The notes under the pieces are model-generated. The model saw nothing but the letters and a program-made list of their open reading frames with translations, did not search any database and was not told the DNA's origin. Both the position numbers and the translations under genes were made by a program. Of a stretch of DNA of 64,000 bases, positions 35,618 through 44,164 are shown piece after piece (positions within the stretch are counted from its first letter, which is position 1; the number at the start of each line of letters is the position of its first letter). The stretch spans positions 28,015 to 92,014 of the forward strand of contig NZ_JBIGIA010000020.1 of NCBI RefSeq assembly GCF_043555975.1, given 5' to 3'. Source of the DNA: Pelomonas nitida (lineage in GTDB: Bacteria; Pseudomonadota; Gammaproteobacteria; Burkholderiales; Burkholderiaceae_C).

Positions 35618-37224
35618 GCGGGCGCCCCGGCGCAAAGCGGCAGCGTGACGGTGGCCACCGTGCCGCCACCCGGGCGCGGCGCCAGGCGGATGCTGCCGTC
35701 ATGGCCACGCGCGAGCGCCTGGGCGATGGCCAGGCCCAGGCCGCTGCCGTCGGCGCGGTGACGGCGAGCCCGCTCGCTGCGCCAGCGGTGTTCGAACACG
35801 CGGTCCAGATCCTCGGGCGCCAGCCCGATGCCTTCATCCTCGATGCGGATCTCCGCGCAGCCCGGCGCGTCGCCCGTGACGCGCACGCTCACCCGCACCG
35901 TGCCCTGCGGGTGCGAGTAGCGCACGGCGTTGTCCATCAGCACCATCAGCAACTGCCGCAGGCGCTGCGCGTCGCCACGCAGCGGCAGCGCGCGGGCCGG
36001 CATGTCCGGTGCGGGCAGCGCCACGCCGTGGGCTGCCGCGAGGGCCTGGGCCTGCTCGACGGCCTGGCCGAGCGGCGAGGCCAGGTCGATCAGCACGCGG
36101 CGGATGTCCACCGCCTCGATGTCGCTGCGTGCCACGGTCAGCAGGTCGTCGATGACGTGGCCCAGCTGCCCGGCCGTGTCGGCGATGCGGCGCAACGCGC
36201 CCTGGTATTCGTCCACCGGCTTGTCACGGCCGCGCAGCGTCACCTCGGCCTCGCCGCGGATGACGGTGGTGGGCGTGCGCAGCTCGTGGCTGATGTCGGC
36301 GAACAGCCGCCGCCGCCGTTCCTCCGCCGCCTGCAGTGCCTGCAGGGCCTGGCTGAGCTCCTGGGTGCGCTCGGCCACCTGCTGTTCCAGCTCCTGGCGC
36401 CGTCGGGCGTCGCGCTCGCGGTGGGCTGACAGCTCGGCCGCCATGTCGTTGACGCCGCCGGCCAGCAGCGCGAACTCGTCGTGCCCCTGCAGCGGAATGC
36501 GGTGCTCCAGCCGGCCCTGCTGCAGGGCCAGCGCCGCGTCCTGCAGCGCCGCCAGCGGCCGGCGCAGCGCCCGCGCGAAGTGCAGCGCCATCCCCAGCGC
36601 CAGCAGGCCCAGCGTGGCGGCGGCGGCGATCCACAACGCGCGCATGTGGGCCATGGCGCGGTCGGTGTCGTCGCGCTTCTCGCGCACGGCCTCGTCCTCG
36701 CGGGCCACGCTCTCGGCCAGCAGCAGCCGCAGGTCGCGGCCCTGGGCCATGTCGAAATGCTCGTTGGCTGTTGCCCACATCGCGGCCGGGCTGCCAACGG
36801 GGCCCGGCACGGGCAGCGTGCTCAGCTGCGGCACGAGGATCTCCAGGCTTCGGCGCAGCACGGCCAGTGCGTCGCGCCGCTGCAGTTGCCGCTCGCGGGC
36901 GCGAGGGCGGTCGTCCAGCACGATGGCGCGCGTGGCCAGCGCGTCCAGCGCATCCAGCCGGCCGCGCATCGACACGGCCAGCGCCTGCAGTTCCGACAGC
37001 TCCGCGCCGGCACCGAATTCGCGCTGCGCGGCCCACGCGCGCATGCGCTGCTTGTCGGCGACGAGCTGCGCGAAGCCCAGCTGGATGTCCGCCGCCACGC
37101 GCCCGCGCAGCACCTGATGCTCCGCCACGCGCACTGACCACAGCGCCAGCGCACATTGCGCCAGCGCCGCTGCGGCCAGGAAGACCAGGGCCCAGGTGAG
37201 GCGGCGTCCGAACATGGGCGGCAT
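35614..37224 (-). CDS. Sensor histidine kinase (HAMP, HisKA, HATPase)
   Basis: 536 residues. An N-terminal membrane span (RRLTWALVFLAAAALAQCAL) and a second span near 205-225 enclose a mostly helical periplasmic sensor. A HAMP linker follows (LRRPLAALQDAALALQQGRL). The phospho-acceptor is His313 in DISHELRTPTTVIRGE. ATP-binding boxes are MVLMDNAVRYSHPQG (N), DEGIGLAPEDLDRVFE (G1) and GSGLGLAIAQAL (G2). An alternative start lies 3 codons in, and neither has a strong ribosome site. It should phosphorylate the regulator encoded next. The signal is unknown. Confidence 0.92.
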   Translation of the reverse strand: MPPMFGRRLTWALVFLAAAALAQCALALWSVRVAEHQVLRGRVAADIQLGFAQLVADKQRMRAWAAQREFGAGAELSELQALAVSMRGRLDALDALATRAIVLDDRPRARERQLQRRDALAVLRRSLEILVPQLSTLPVPGPVGSPAAMWATANEHFDMAQGRDLRLLLAESVAREDEAVREKRDDTDRAMAHMRALWIAAAATLGLLALGMALHFARALRRPLAALQDAALALQQGRLEHRIPLQGHDEFALLAGGVNDMAAELSAHRERDARRRQELEQQVAERTQELSQALQALQAAEERRRRLFADISHELRTPTTVIRGEAEVTLRGRDKPVDEYQGALRRIADTAGQLGHVIDDLLTVARSDIEAVDIRRVLIDLASPLGQAVEQAQALAAAHGVALPAPDMPARALPLRGDAQRLRQLLMVLMDNAVRYSHPQGTVRVSVRVTGDAPGCAEIRIEDEGIGLAPEDLDRVFEHRWRSERARRHRADGSGLGLAIAQALARGHDGSIRLAPRPGGGTVATVTLPLCAGAPA

Positions 37225-37250
37225 TGTGGCCGGCGGCCTGGCGGCCGTGC

Positions 37251-37332
37251 ATGAACGGCAGATGAACGACGCATGCGGGCACGTTCATGACCGCGTCAGG
37301 CAGCGCTCATGCGCAGGCCACGGTCGGTTCAT
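37251..37332. promoter_or_regulatory. Array of ATGAAC/GTTCAT half-sites (candidate OmpR-family operator)
   Basis: ATGAAC at 37251-37256 and 37262-37267 are direct repeats with a 5-bp spacer, an 11-bp period typical of OmpR-family boxes. The inverted form occurs as GTTCAT at 37283-37288, GCTCAT at 37305-37310 and GTTCAT at 37327-37332, each 22 bp apart. The array lies between the divergent kinase operon and the secreted-protein gene, so it could control both. Confidence 0.6.
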
Positions 37333-37392
37333 GGCCGCGGGGCTCAATGGCGGCACGGCGCAAGCCGCGCCGCCCACTGAAGGAGTGTTTCG

Positions 37393-37956
37393 ATGAAGAA
37401 GTCGCTGTCCCGGATCTGCCTCCCCGCCGTGCTGTTGGCGGCCGCGTTGCCCGCCGTGGCCGATGTGCCGGTCGCCAACCGCGCCATCACGCAGGCCGAG
37501 GTGCTGGCCGCGCAGCAGGGCTGGTGCCAGGCGTTGCTGGACATTGGTGCCGCCCACGCCCAAGGTGGTCGGGCCGCCGCGAAGGCGCTGGCCGAGAAGG
37601 TGATCGACACCGCCTACGGCTACCAGCTCGGCCCGGTGCTCTTCAAGCCCACGCTCACCGTCGCGCCGCAGACCTTCCGCACGACCAAGGCTGGCGCACT
37701 GGCCTACTTTGTCGGCGGCGACCCGGCGTTCCCGAAGGACGAGGGCTTCGCGCTCAAGGGCTGGACGCGCTGCGAGATCAGCAACAGCGCGCTCTTCATC
37801 GCCGGTGACTCCGCCAGCACGCAGGGCAACGTCAGCTTCACCGGCAAGGATGGCAAGGTCACGACGGTGGACAAGACCTGGAGCTATGTGAAGGACGACG
37901 CCGGCCGGCTGCGCATCGTCGTGCACCATTCCTCGCTGCCCAACACGCCTCGCTGA
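37393..37956 (+). CDS. Secreted protein of unknown function, SnoaL-like
   Basis: 187 residues with a ribosome site (AAGGAGTG) and a signal peptide (MKKSLSRICLPAVLLAAALPAVA). The mature part (VLAAQQGWCQALLDIGAAHA, DTAYGYQLGPVLFKPTLTVA, GDSASTQGNVSFTGKDGKVT, TWSYVKDDAGRLRIVVHHSS) has the helix-plus-curved-sheet order and ending of SnoaL/NTF2-like proteins. Similar proteins are sometimes mislabelled as phosphoribosyl-AMP cyclohydrolase, whose metal motifs are absent here. The gene faces the two-component operon across the half-site array, so it is a probable regulon member. It has two Cys, at about 45 and 129. Confidence 0.7.
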   Translation: MKKSLSRICLPAVLLAAALPAVADVPVANRAITQAEVLAAQQGWCQALLDIGAAHAQGGRAAAKALAEKVIDTAYGYQLGPVLFKPTLTVAPQTFRTTKAGALAYFVGGDPAFPKDEGFALKGWTRCEISNSALFIAGDSASTQGNVSFTGKDGKVTTVDKTWSYVKDDAGRLRIVVHHSSLPNTPR

Positions 37957-38045
37957 GGCCGCCAACCGCTCCCAAATACGCATTCCTTGCGCGCGCGCCG
38001 CGCTCCTAAACTCCGCCGTCCGTTGACGACAAGTCAGGAGCGCCC

Positions 38046-39263
38046 ATGAGTCTCGCGAAGATCCTCGTCGCCCAGGGCGGCGGCCCCACCGCCGTCATCA
38101 ACCAGAGCCTCGTGGGCGTCGTGCTCGAGGCGCGGCGGCAGGCCGGCGTGGGCAAGGTCTACGGCGCGCGCCACGGCGTGCGCGGCATCGTCAACGAGGA
38201 CTTCGTCGACCTCACGCAGGAGACCAGCCACAACCTGGAGCTGGTGGCCGGTACGCCGTCGTCCGCGCTGGGCTCCACGCGCGACAAGCCCGACGCGGCC
38301 TACTGCCACGAGATCTTCACCGTGCTGCAGGCACATGGCATCACGCACTTCTTCTACATCGGTGGCAACGACTCGTCGGACACCGTGCGCATCGTGTCCG
38401 AAGAGGCGCAGGCCGCGGGCTACCCGCTGCGCTGCCTCCACATCCCCAAGACCATCGACAACGACCTCGTCGGCAACGACCACACGCCCGGCTTCGCGTC
38501 CGCCGCGCGCTTCGTCGCCCAGGCCTTTGCCGGCGCCAACCTCGACAACGCGGCCTTGCCGGGCGTCTACGTCGGCGTCGTCATGGGTCGCCACGCGGGC
38601 TTCCTGACTGCGGCCGCCGCCCTGGGCAAGAAGTTCGATGACGACGGCCCGCACCTCATCTACCTGCCCGAACGCGCCTTCGACACGGGGCAGTTCCTGC
38701 GCGACGTGAAGGCCATGCATGAGCGCTATGGCCGCTGCGTCATCGCTGTCAGCGAGGGCATCCACGACGCAGCCGGCACGCCCATGCTGTCCAAACTCGC
38801 CGGTGAGCTGGAGCGCGACGCGCACGGCAACGTGCAGCTCAGCGGCACCGGCGCGCTGGCCGATCTGCTGTGCGAGGAGATCAAGACCCGCTTAAGCATC
38901 AAGCGCGTGCGCGGCGATACCTTCGGCTATTTGCAGCGCAGCTTCCTCGGCTGCGTGAGCGACGTGGATGCGCGCGAGGCCCGAGAGGTCGGTGAGAAGG
39001 CCGTGCAATACGCCTTCCACGGCGACCGTGACGGCTCGGTCGCCATCAAGCGCGTGGGCTATTACTCGGTCGACTACGAGCTGCTGCCGCTGGCCGCCGT
39101 GGCGGGCAAGACGCGCACGATGGAGAGCCACTTCATCAATGACGCCGGCACCGATGTGACCGATGCCTTCCGCCTCTACCTGCGGCCGCTGCTGGGGTCG
39201 GGCATGCCGGATGCGTTCCGGCTGCGCCCGAACCCGGTGGAGAAGGTGCTCAGGCGCGGCTGA
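38046..39263 (+). CDS. pfp: 6-phosphofructokinase, predicted pyrophosphate-dependent
   Basis: 405 residues with a ribosome site (CAGGAGCGCCC). The PFK fold is clear: QGGGPTAVINQSL, FFYIGGNDSSDTVRIVSEEA, IPKTIDNDLVGNDHTPGFAS, VVMGRHAGFLTAAAAL. Two positions that set the phosphoryl donor differ from the ATP enzyme: GGDGS is GGNDS and the residue before TIDND is Lys, as in PPi-dependent enzymes. It would run fructose 6-phosphate phosphorylation reversibly using pyrophosphate. It stands alone, with no other glycolytic genes nearby. Confidence 0.87.
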   Translation: MSLAKILVAQGGGPTAVINQSLVGVVLEARRQAGVGKVYGARHGVRGIVNEDFVDLTQETSHNLELVAGTPSSALGSTRDKPDAAYCHEIFTVLQAHGITHFFYIGGNDSSDTVRIVSEEAQAAGYPLRCLHIPKTIDNDLVGNDHTPGFASAARFVAQAFAGANLDNAALPGVYVGVVMGRHAGFLTAAAALGKKFDDDGPHLIYLPERAFDTGQFLRDVKAMHERYGRCVIAVSEGIHDAAGTPMLSKLAGELERDAHGNVQLSGTGALADLLCEEIKTRLSIKRVRGDTFGYLQRSFLGCVSDVDAREAREVGEKAVQYAFHGDRDGSVAIKRVGYYSVDYELLPLAAVAGKTRTMESHFINDAGTDVTDAFRLYLRPLLGSGMPDAFRLRPNPVEKVLRRG

Positions 39264-39417
39264 GGCTTCGCCCGGATATGTCGCGAGGCCGGCCCCCGCC
39301 GACCTGCAACACCGATGAACACGGCGATCTCGCCGTTCAAGCTGATATCCACTTTGGCTTCACGGGCCTACGCGGGCTTGCGCGGCGCCAGGCTTGTCGG
39401 CTGCACCTCAACTCCTC

Positions 39418-39439
39418 GCCAATGCCTGCGGGCATTGGC
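39418..39439. terminator. Hairpin between convergent pfp and J-domain genes
   Basis: GCCAATGCC (39418-39426) and GGCATTGGC (39431-39439) form a perfect 9-bp stem with a TGCG loop. No T-run follows. The 248-bp gap otherwise shows nothing recognisable. Confidence 0.45.
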
Positions 39440-39511
39440 TGCGGCCGTCTCGGCGCATCCCCCGGCGCCTGGCATCCACGCAATTCCCGCGTACCTCGCG
39501 ACATATCCGGG

Positions 39512-41236
39512 CTAGGGCGCGTCGGCGGAATCGGCCGGGGCGGGCGGCGCGGGCAAGAGCCGCAGGCCGAGCGCATCGGCCTGTGTCTGCAGCCAGCCCA
39601 CGGCGAGGATGCCGAGCACCCAGCACATGAACAGGCTCAGCGGGCGCACCTGGCCGTCCACCAGCGTGGCGTAGGCCATGGCCACGGCCAGCGGCGCCAG
39701 GGCGGTGACGTAAGTCCATCGATCCGCCAGCACCAGCGTGTTGAGCACGGGGCGGAGGAACCACTGCACGGGCGCCGGGGCGGCCTGGCCAAAGCGGTCT
39801 TCATGCACGGCGGCCCCCGCCAGCAGCCAGGCCGCAGCGATGAAGTAGGCGCCCGTCGGTGGCAGCCAGGCGTCCAGCCATCGCATGGCCAGGAATGCGG
39901 TGATCGGGAACAGCCCGGCCACGACGTAGCGGCTCATGCCGCCGCGCGGGCGGGCCATCGCGAGGCCGCACAGGGCGAAGCCCCAGGTGGCGTACTCGAC
40001 GATCCGCCGGGGCACGAAGGGCAGCCATTCCCGCACGGCGCTGACGCTGGCCTGGGCGTCCACGCCGGTCAGCCACGCGGCGAACAGCAGCCACATGATG
40101 CCCAGCCCCAGCGCGCCGACATCGCGTGTCCACTCGGGCAGCAGATGCGACCAACGCCTGGCCGACGGATTGATGGCCTGCAGTTGCACGCCCAGCAACG
40201 TGCCGCCCAGCAGGCCCAGCACGAGCAGCAACGCCGTGAGGGCGAGCCACACCAGCGTGTGCCCGATGACCACGACCGGGTTGCTGAACACGAGCCCGGC
40301 GCAGCTGCCGTAGATCAGTGCTGCGGCACCCGTGCGCCACCACAGGCCGCGCTTCACGGCGTCGCGCAGCCAGCGCTGTGCCTCCAGATCCAGCCCCAGC
40401 ACTTGCAGCCATTGCACGCCGAGCATCGACTGGCTGCGGCCGAAGACCGGCTGCAGCAGGAACAGCCACCACTGCAGCTTCAGCCAGCCGACGCCGGCCA
40501 GCCGCGCCGCCTGCAGCCGCACCAGCGGGTCGCCCACGGCACGCACGGCCGGGTCCACGGGCCGCGGCCGCAGGCGTTCGTTCAGCGCCTGCACCAGCGC
40601 CGGGCCCAGCAGCCGTTCGCTGCGGAAGTCGTGCAGCCAGCCGAAGTAGCTGTCCAGTGTTTTCAGGAAGTCGTTGGGCAAGGTGGGAAGCCCGAGCGCC
40701 CATTGCGCGAAGGCGGCCGAGAACTCGGCCTGCCGGCTCAGCGGCTGCTGATCCAGCTCGCCGCGGGTGCGTGCCCAGGCCTCGCGCAATGCCGCCTCGC
40801 CCGCCAGGCTCCAGCGACGTTCCAGCGCTGCGGTCAGCTGCTGAGGCTGCACCTCGGGTGCCGGCGTGGCGTCGGCCGCCATTGGCGGCGAGGCCGGCGG
40901 CGCGGGCGTTGCCTGCTGTGGCTGCGGGGGTGTCGGTGTTGGCGGCATCGACGGCGTGACGGGCTGATCGAGCGTCAAGGGTTCAGCCGGTGTTGGCGGC
41001 GTGGCCTCCACGACGGGGGGCGGCGCGACCACGGGCTCCGGCGCCGGCATCGCGGCTTGCTGTTGCTGCCACTTCAGCCACTGCTGCACGCGCTCGTAGG
41101 CGCCGCGCAGCGCCTGGTAGGCGTCGGCATCATCATCCGGCCGCGTCGTCTTCAGCTTCAGCGCATAGGCCTTCTTGATCGCCGCCAGCTCGGTGGTCGG
41201 CGCAATACCCAGCAGCGCCCAGTCCGCGTTTTCCAT
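39512..41236 (-). CDS. Membrane-anchored J-domain protein, probable HscC partner
   Basis: 574 residues starting at the ATG at 41236, 2 bp after the chaperone gene. Residues 1-55 form a J-like domain (ENADWALLGIAPTTELAAIK, KTTRPDDDADAYQALRGAYE). The canonical HPD is RPD here, as in the J proteins commonly encoded beside HscC. A Pro/Ala/Thr-rich linker covers about 65-140, then a helical cytosolic part, then five to eight membrane spans to the C-terminus. It should stimulate HscC ATPase at the inner membrane, like E. coli DjlB/DjlC, though it is longer. Client proteins are unknown. Confidence 0.8.
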   Translation of the reverse strand: MENADWALLGIAPTTELAAIKKAYALKLKTTRPDDDADAYQALRGAYERVQQWLKWQQQQAAMPAPEPVVAPPPVVEATPPTPAEPLTLDQPVTPSMPPTPTPPQPQQATPAPPASPPMAADATPAPEVQPQQLTAALERRWSLAGEAALREAWARTRGELDQQPLSRQAEFSAAFAQWALGLPTLPNDFLKTLDSYFGWLHDFRSERLLGPALVQALNERLRPRPVDPAVRAVGDPLVRLQAARLAGVGWLKLQWWLFLLQPVFGRSQSMLGVQWLQVLGLDLEAQRWLRDAVKRGLWWRTGAAALIYGSCAGLVFSNPVVVIGHTLVWLALTALLLVLGLLGGTLLGVQLQAINPSARRWSHLLPEWTRDVGALGLGIMWLLFAAWLTGVDAQASVSAVREWLPFVPRRIVEYATWGFALCGLAMARPRGGMSRYVVAGLFPITAFLAMRWLDAWLPPTGAYFIAAAWLLAGAAVHEDRFGQAAPAPVQWFLRPVLNTLVLADRWTYVTALAPLAVAMAYATLVDGQVRPLSLFMCWVLGILAVGWLQTQADALGLRLLPAPPAPADSADAP

Positions 41237-41238
41237 CC

Positions 41239-42951
41239 TCAGAACCTGAACGTGTTGTCGATGCTGTCCAGCGCTTCCTTGAACTGCTGGCGGGCCTGGC
41301 GGATGGCGCGGGCGTCCTGGGTCTGCAGCACGGCCTCGAATTGGGCCAGCCAGTCCTGCAGCATGACGCGGTCGTTGCCCAGGCGGTCTTCGAACAGGCG
41401 CTTGGCGCGTTCGATCAGGTAGCGGTTGTCCTGCTCGTCGCGCGGGTGGCGCTTGAGCGCCTGCAGGCGTTCGCGCGTGGCGGCGATTTCGGCCGGGCTC
41501 AGCCGCGCGCCCTGGCTTTCGATGACGAGCTCGTGGCGCTCGCCGCCCGGCAGCTCGCGCGCCTCGACTTCCAGCAGCCCGTTGGCGTCGTAGGTGAAGC
41601 GCACCTCCACGCCGGCCTGGCCGGCCGGGGCCGGCGTGACGGGGATCTCCAGTTTGCCGAGGTTCAGGTTCTCCGAGCCCACCGGCGACTCGCCCTGGCG
41701 CACGTCGATGAGGATCTGCTTCTGGCCGTCGACCACCGTGTGATAGCTCTCCACGCGAGACACCGGCACGGGCGTGTTGCGCTCGATGATGGGCGAGAAG
41801 CGGTCGCTGACCATGCGGTCGCCCACCTGCGAGGCGGCGATGATGCCCAGCGAATAGGGCATCACGTCGGTCAGCACCACGTCGTCCAGCGCCGCGTCGC
41901 GGGCCTTCAGGCCGGCCTGCACGGCCGCACCCATCGCGATGGCGAGGTCGGGGTCGAGGTTGCGCAGCGGCAGGCGCTGGAAGAGGCGGGTGACGAGCTG
42001 GCGCACCATGGGCATGCGTGTCGCGCCGCCGACGAGCACGACTTCGGCCAGGCCTGCGGGGTTCAGCTGCGCGTCGGCCAGCGCGCGCTCGATGGGGCGC
42101 CGCAGGCGCTGCAGCAGCTCGGCGCTGGCGGCCTCGAAATCGGCGCGCGTCAGTGTGGCGGTCAGCTCGCGATCGCGCCAGACGGTGCGCAGCTCGGCGC
42201 TGTCGCGCTCGCCGAGGTCGCGCTTGGCCTGCTCGGCCAGCCGCCACCAGGTCTCGCTGGCCAGCCAGGCCTCGCGCTCCTCGCCGCTCAGGCCCTGGGC
42301 CTGCTTCGCGAACAGCGCAGCGATGGCGCGGCTGAAGTCCTCGCCGCCCAGCCGCGTGTCGCCGGCACTGGCGCGCACCTCCACCACGCCCTCGAAATAC
42401 TCCAGCACCGACACGTCGAAGGTGCCGCCGCCCAGGTCGAAGACGAGGAAGCTGCTGTGCTCGGGCCGCTGCTGCAGGCCGTAGGCCAGCCCGGCGGCGG
42501 TGGGTTCGTTCAGCAGCCGCTCGACCTTGAGCCCGGCGATCTCGCCGGCCGTGCGTGTGGCGCGGCGCTGGGCTTCGTTGAAATAGGCCGGCACGGTGAT
42601 AACGGCCTCGGTGATCGGCGTGCCGAGAAAGGCCTCGGCATCGGCCTTCAGGGCTTGCAGCACGAGGGCCGACAGCTCCTCGGCGCGTAGCTCCTTCACG
42701 TGCGGCCCGGTGCGCAGCGTGATCTTGCGCTCGCTGCCCATCCAGCGCTTGAAGGCCAGTGCGGTGGACTGGGCATGCAGGCCGGCCCGCTCACGTGCGG
42801 CCAGGCCCACCAGCGTGTGGCCCTGCTCGTCCAGGCTGACGGCCGACGGCGTCAGGTAGTCCCCGTGGGCGTTGGGGATGAGCACGGGCGCGCCGTCGCG
42901 AAAAATGGCCGCCGCGCTGTGCGTGGTGCCCAGGTCGATGCCCAGGATCAT
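41239..42951 (-). CDS. hscC: Hsp70-family chaperone HscC
   Basis: 570 residues. Hsp70 signatures: GIDLGTTHSAAAIFRDG, VFDLGGGTFDVSVLEYFEG and VVLVGGATRMPMVRQLV. The substrate-binding part starts near 375 (DVMPYSLGI, ERNTPVPVS), and the lid is shorter than in DnaK, which has about 640 residues. This length and IIAASQ-type sequence after SLGI fit the HscC subgroup. It is a specialised ATP-driven chaperone of the cytoplasm. The J-domain gene 2 bp downstream gives the co-chaperone, and no GrpE is nearby. Confidence 0.9.
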   Translation of the reverse strand: MILGIDLGTTHSAAAIFRDGAPVLIPNAHGDYLTPSAVSLDEQGHTLVGLAARERAGLHAQSTALAFKRWMGSERKITLRTGPHVKELRAEELSALVLQALKADAEAFLGTPITEAVITVPAYFNEAQRRATRTAGEIAGLKVERLLNEPTAAGLAYGLQQRPEHSSFLVFDLGGGTFDVSVLEYFEGVVEVRASAGDTRLGGEDFSRAIAALFAKQAQGLSGEEREAWLASETWWRLAEQAKRDLGERDSAELRTVWRDRELTATLTRADFEAASAELLQRLRRPIERALADAQLNPAGLAEVVLVGGATRMPMVRQLVTRLFQRLPLRNLDPDLAIAMGAAVQAGLKARDAALDDVVLTDVMPYSLGIIAASQVGDRMVSDRFSPIIERNTPVPVSRVESYHTVVDGQKQILIDVRQGESPVGSENLNLGKLEIPVTPAPAGQAGVEVRFTYDANGLLEVEARELPGGERHELVIESQGARLSPAEIAATRERLQALKRHPRDEQDNRYLIERAKRLFEDRLGNDRVMLQDWLAQFEAVLQTQDARAIRQARQQFKEALDSIDNTFRF

Positions 42952-43003
42952 GTGTACGAATCTCCCATGAAAACGGGCGCAGCTTAGCCGCTTCCCAGCG
43001 GTG

Positions 43004-43516
43004 TCACGGTTTGGGTTTCACGAGCCTGGCATGCCACTCGTTGACCCCCATCAGCGCCGCCGAGCCGAAATGCTGGTGCAGCTCGGCCACCATCTCGCCG
43101 TTGATGAGCACGGGGTCGGCGCCGATGGCCTTGCGCACGAGGTCGGCGTCGGTGGTGGCGAAGATGAACAGGCCGCGCAGGTCTTGCGCGCCGTCCAGCG
43201 GGCCGGCGTAGACGAGCAGCCCTTCCTTGGCCAGGCGCTGCATGTTGGCGAAGTGGCCCTTGAACATCTCGTCGCGGGCCGGGCCGTCGGGTGTGCGCTG
43301 CGGGCCGGTCTTCAGCAGCACGAGGATGTAGGGGCGCAGCCCGTTGTCGTTGGCGCCCCAGGCCTGGGCGCGGGCGGCGTCATAGGCATTGGCGCTCATG
43401 CCGGCAGCCGCCGCCGGCGCGGACGCTGGTGTGGACGCGGGCGTGGGGAGGGCGTCCTGGGCGTGGGCGGGCAGGGCGGCCCAGGCCAGGGCGAGCAGGC
43501 AGACGGCGAGTTTCAT
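43004..43516 (-). CDS. Exported YCII-domain protein
   Basis: 170 residues starting at the ATG at 43516 with a signal peptide (MKLAVCLLALAWAALPAHA), then an Ala/Pro/Thr-rich linker to about residue 45. The rest is a YCII-like ferredoxin-fold domain: LRPYILVLLKTGPQR, FKGHFANMQRLAKEGLLVYA, GPLDGAQDLRGLFIF and DPVLINGEMVAELHQHFG. Members have been linked to small-molecule binding or weak catalysis, with a conserved His near the start of the domain. The export signal is a departure from most cytoplasmic YciI proteins. Function unknown. Confidence 0.75.
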   Translation of the reverse strand: MKLAVCLLALAWAALPAHAQDALPTPASTPASAPAAAAGMSANAYDAARAQAWGANDNGLRPYILVLLKTGPQRTPDGPARDEMFKGHFANMQRLAKEGLLVYAGPLDGAQDLRGLFIFATTDADLVRKAIGADPVLINGEMVAELHQHFGSAALMGVNEWHARLVKPKP

Positions 43517-43629
43517 GTGACAGCGCGCAGGTGAGGTGTTGGCATGGGAGCGCAGCGGGGTCCTACGACACGGGACTGTCATCGGGCCTGCAAATGCGCT
43601 TGACATCATCGTCAGGCCGAGGAGTCGAG

Positions 43630-44094
43630 ATGTCCAGAACCGCCGTTGCCGCCCCTGCAAAAACCGAGGCCGCGCGCCAGCTGCTGGCTGGCCCGCGGGG
43701 CACGTTGCCCGTGCCGCTGCGCATGTTGTTGATCAATGTCGATGGGCGGCGCGATGAGCCCGCGCTGCTGGACATCGCGCGCTCGCTGGGCCTGGACGAT
43801 CAGGCGCTGCAGACGCTGCGGGACGCCGGCCTCGTCACCGCGCGGCCTGCGCGGCAGGTGGACCCCAGCGCACGGCAGCGCCGGCTGATGCGGGCGAAGA
43901 TGTTCGCGCTGGACCTGGCGGCCCGCATGCTGGCCGGGCGCGATGCCGAACTGAGGGACAGCGCCCGTCTGGTGGACTGCGAGGCCAGCTTTCTGGTGTG
44001 GCTGGCCGATGCCTGCGCCCACATCGAGGCCGTGGCCAGTGCCGAGCGCGCCCAGGTGTTTCGCGAACGGGTGGTGGCGGCGGCCGGCGGTTGA
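43630..44094 (+). CDS. Hypothetical protein, helical, possible DNA- or partner-binding
   Basis: 154 residues starting at the ATG at 43630 (MSRTAVAAPAKTEAARQLLA). No family recognised. Residues 45-75 (ALLDIARSLGLDDQALQTLR, then DAGLVT) could form a helix-turn-helix-like unit; the C-terminal half (KMFALDLAARMLAGRDAELR, FLVWLADACAHIEAVASAER) is amphipathic helix. No signal peptide or membrane span. It is divergent from the YCII gene by 113 bp. Codon use and the lack of repeats argue that it is a real gene. Confidence 0.6.
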   Translation: MSRTAVAAPAKTEAARQLLAGPRGTLPVPLRMLLINVDGRRDEPALLDIARSLGLDDQALQTLRDAGLVTARPARQVDPSARQRRLMRAKMFALDLAARMLAGRDAELRDSARLVDCEASFLVWLADACAHIEAVASAERAQVFRERVVAAAGG

Positions 44095-44164
44095 GGCCAG
44101 GGCCGGCTGCGGCCGGGGGCATGCCGCTGGGGCTTCACGGCGTGGCGGCCTTGCGGGTGGGGCG

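Noticed and set aside
37393..37956. Phosphoribosyl-AMP cyclohydrolase
   Set aside because: Similar proteins are sometimes given this name, but the metal-binding motifs of HisI are absent and a signal peptide is present.
39315..39515. 66-codon plus-strand frame between pfp and the J-domain gene
   Set aside because: No ribosome site, no recognisable domain, and it contains a hairpin. More likely non-coding.
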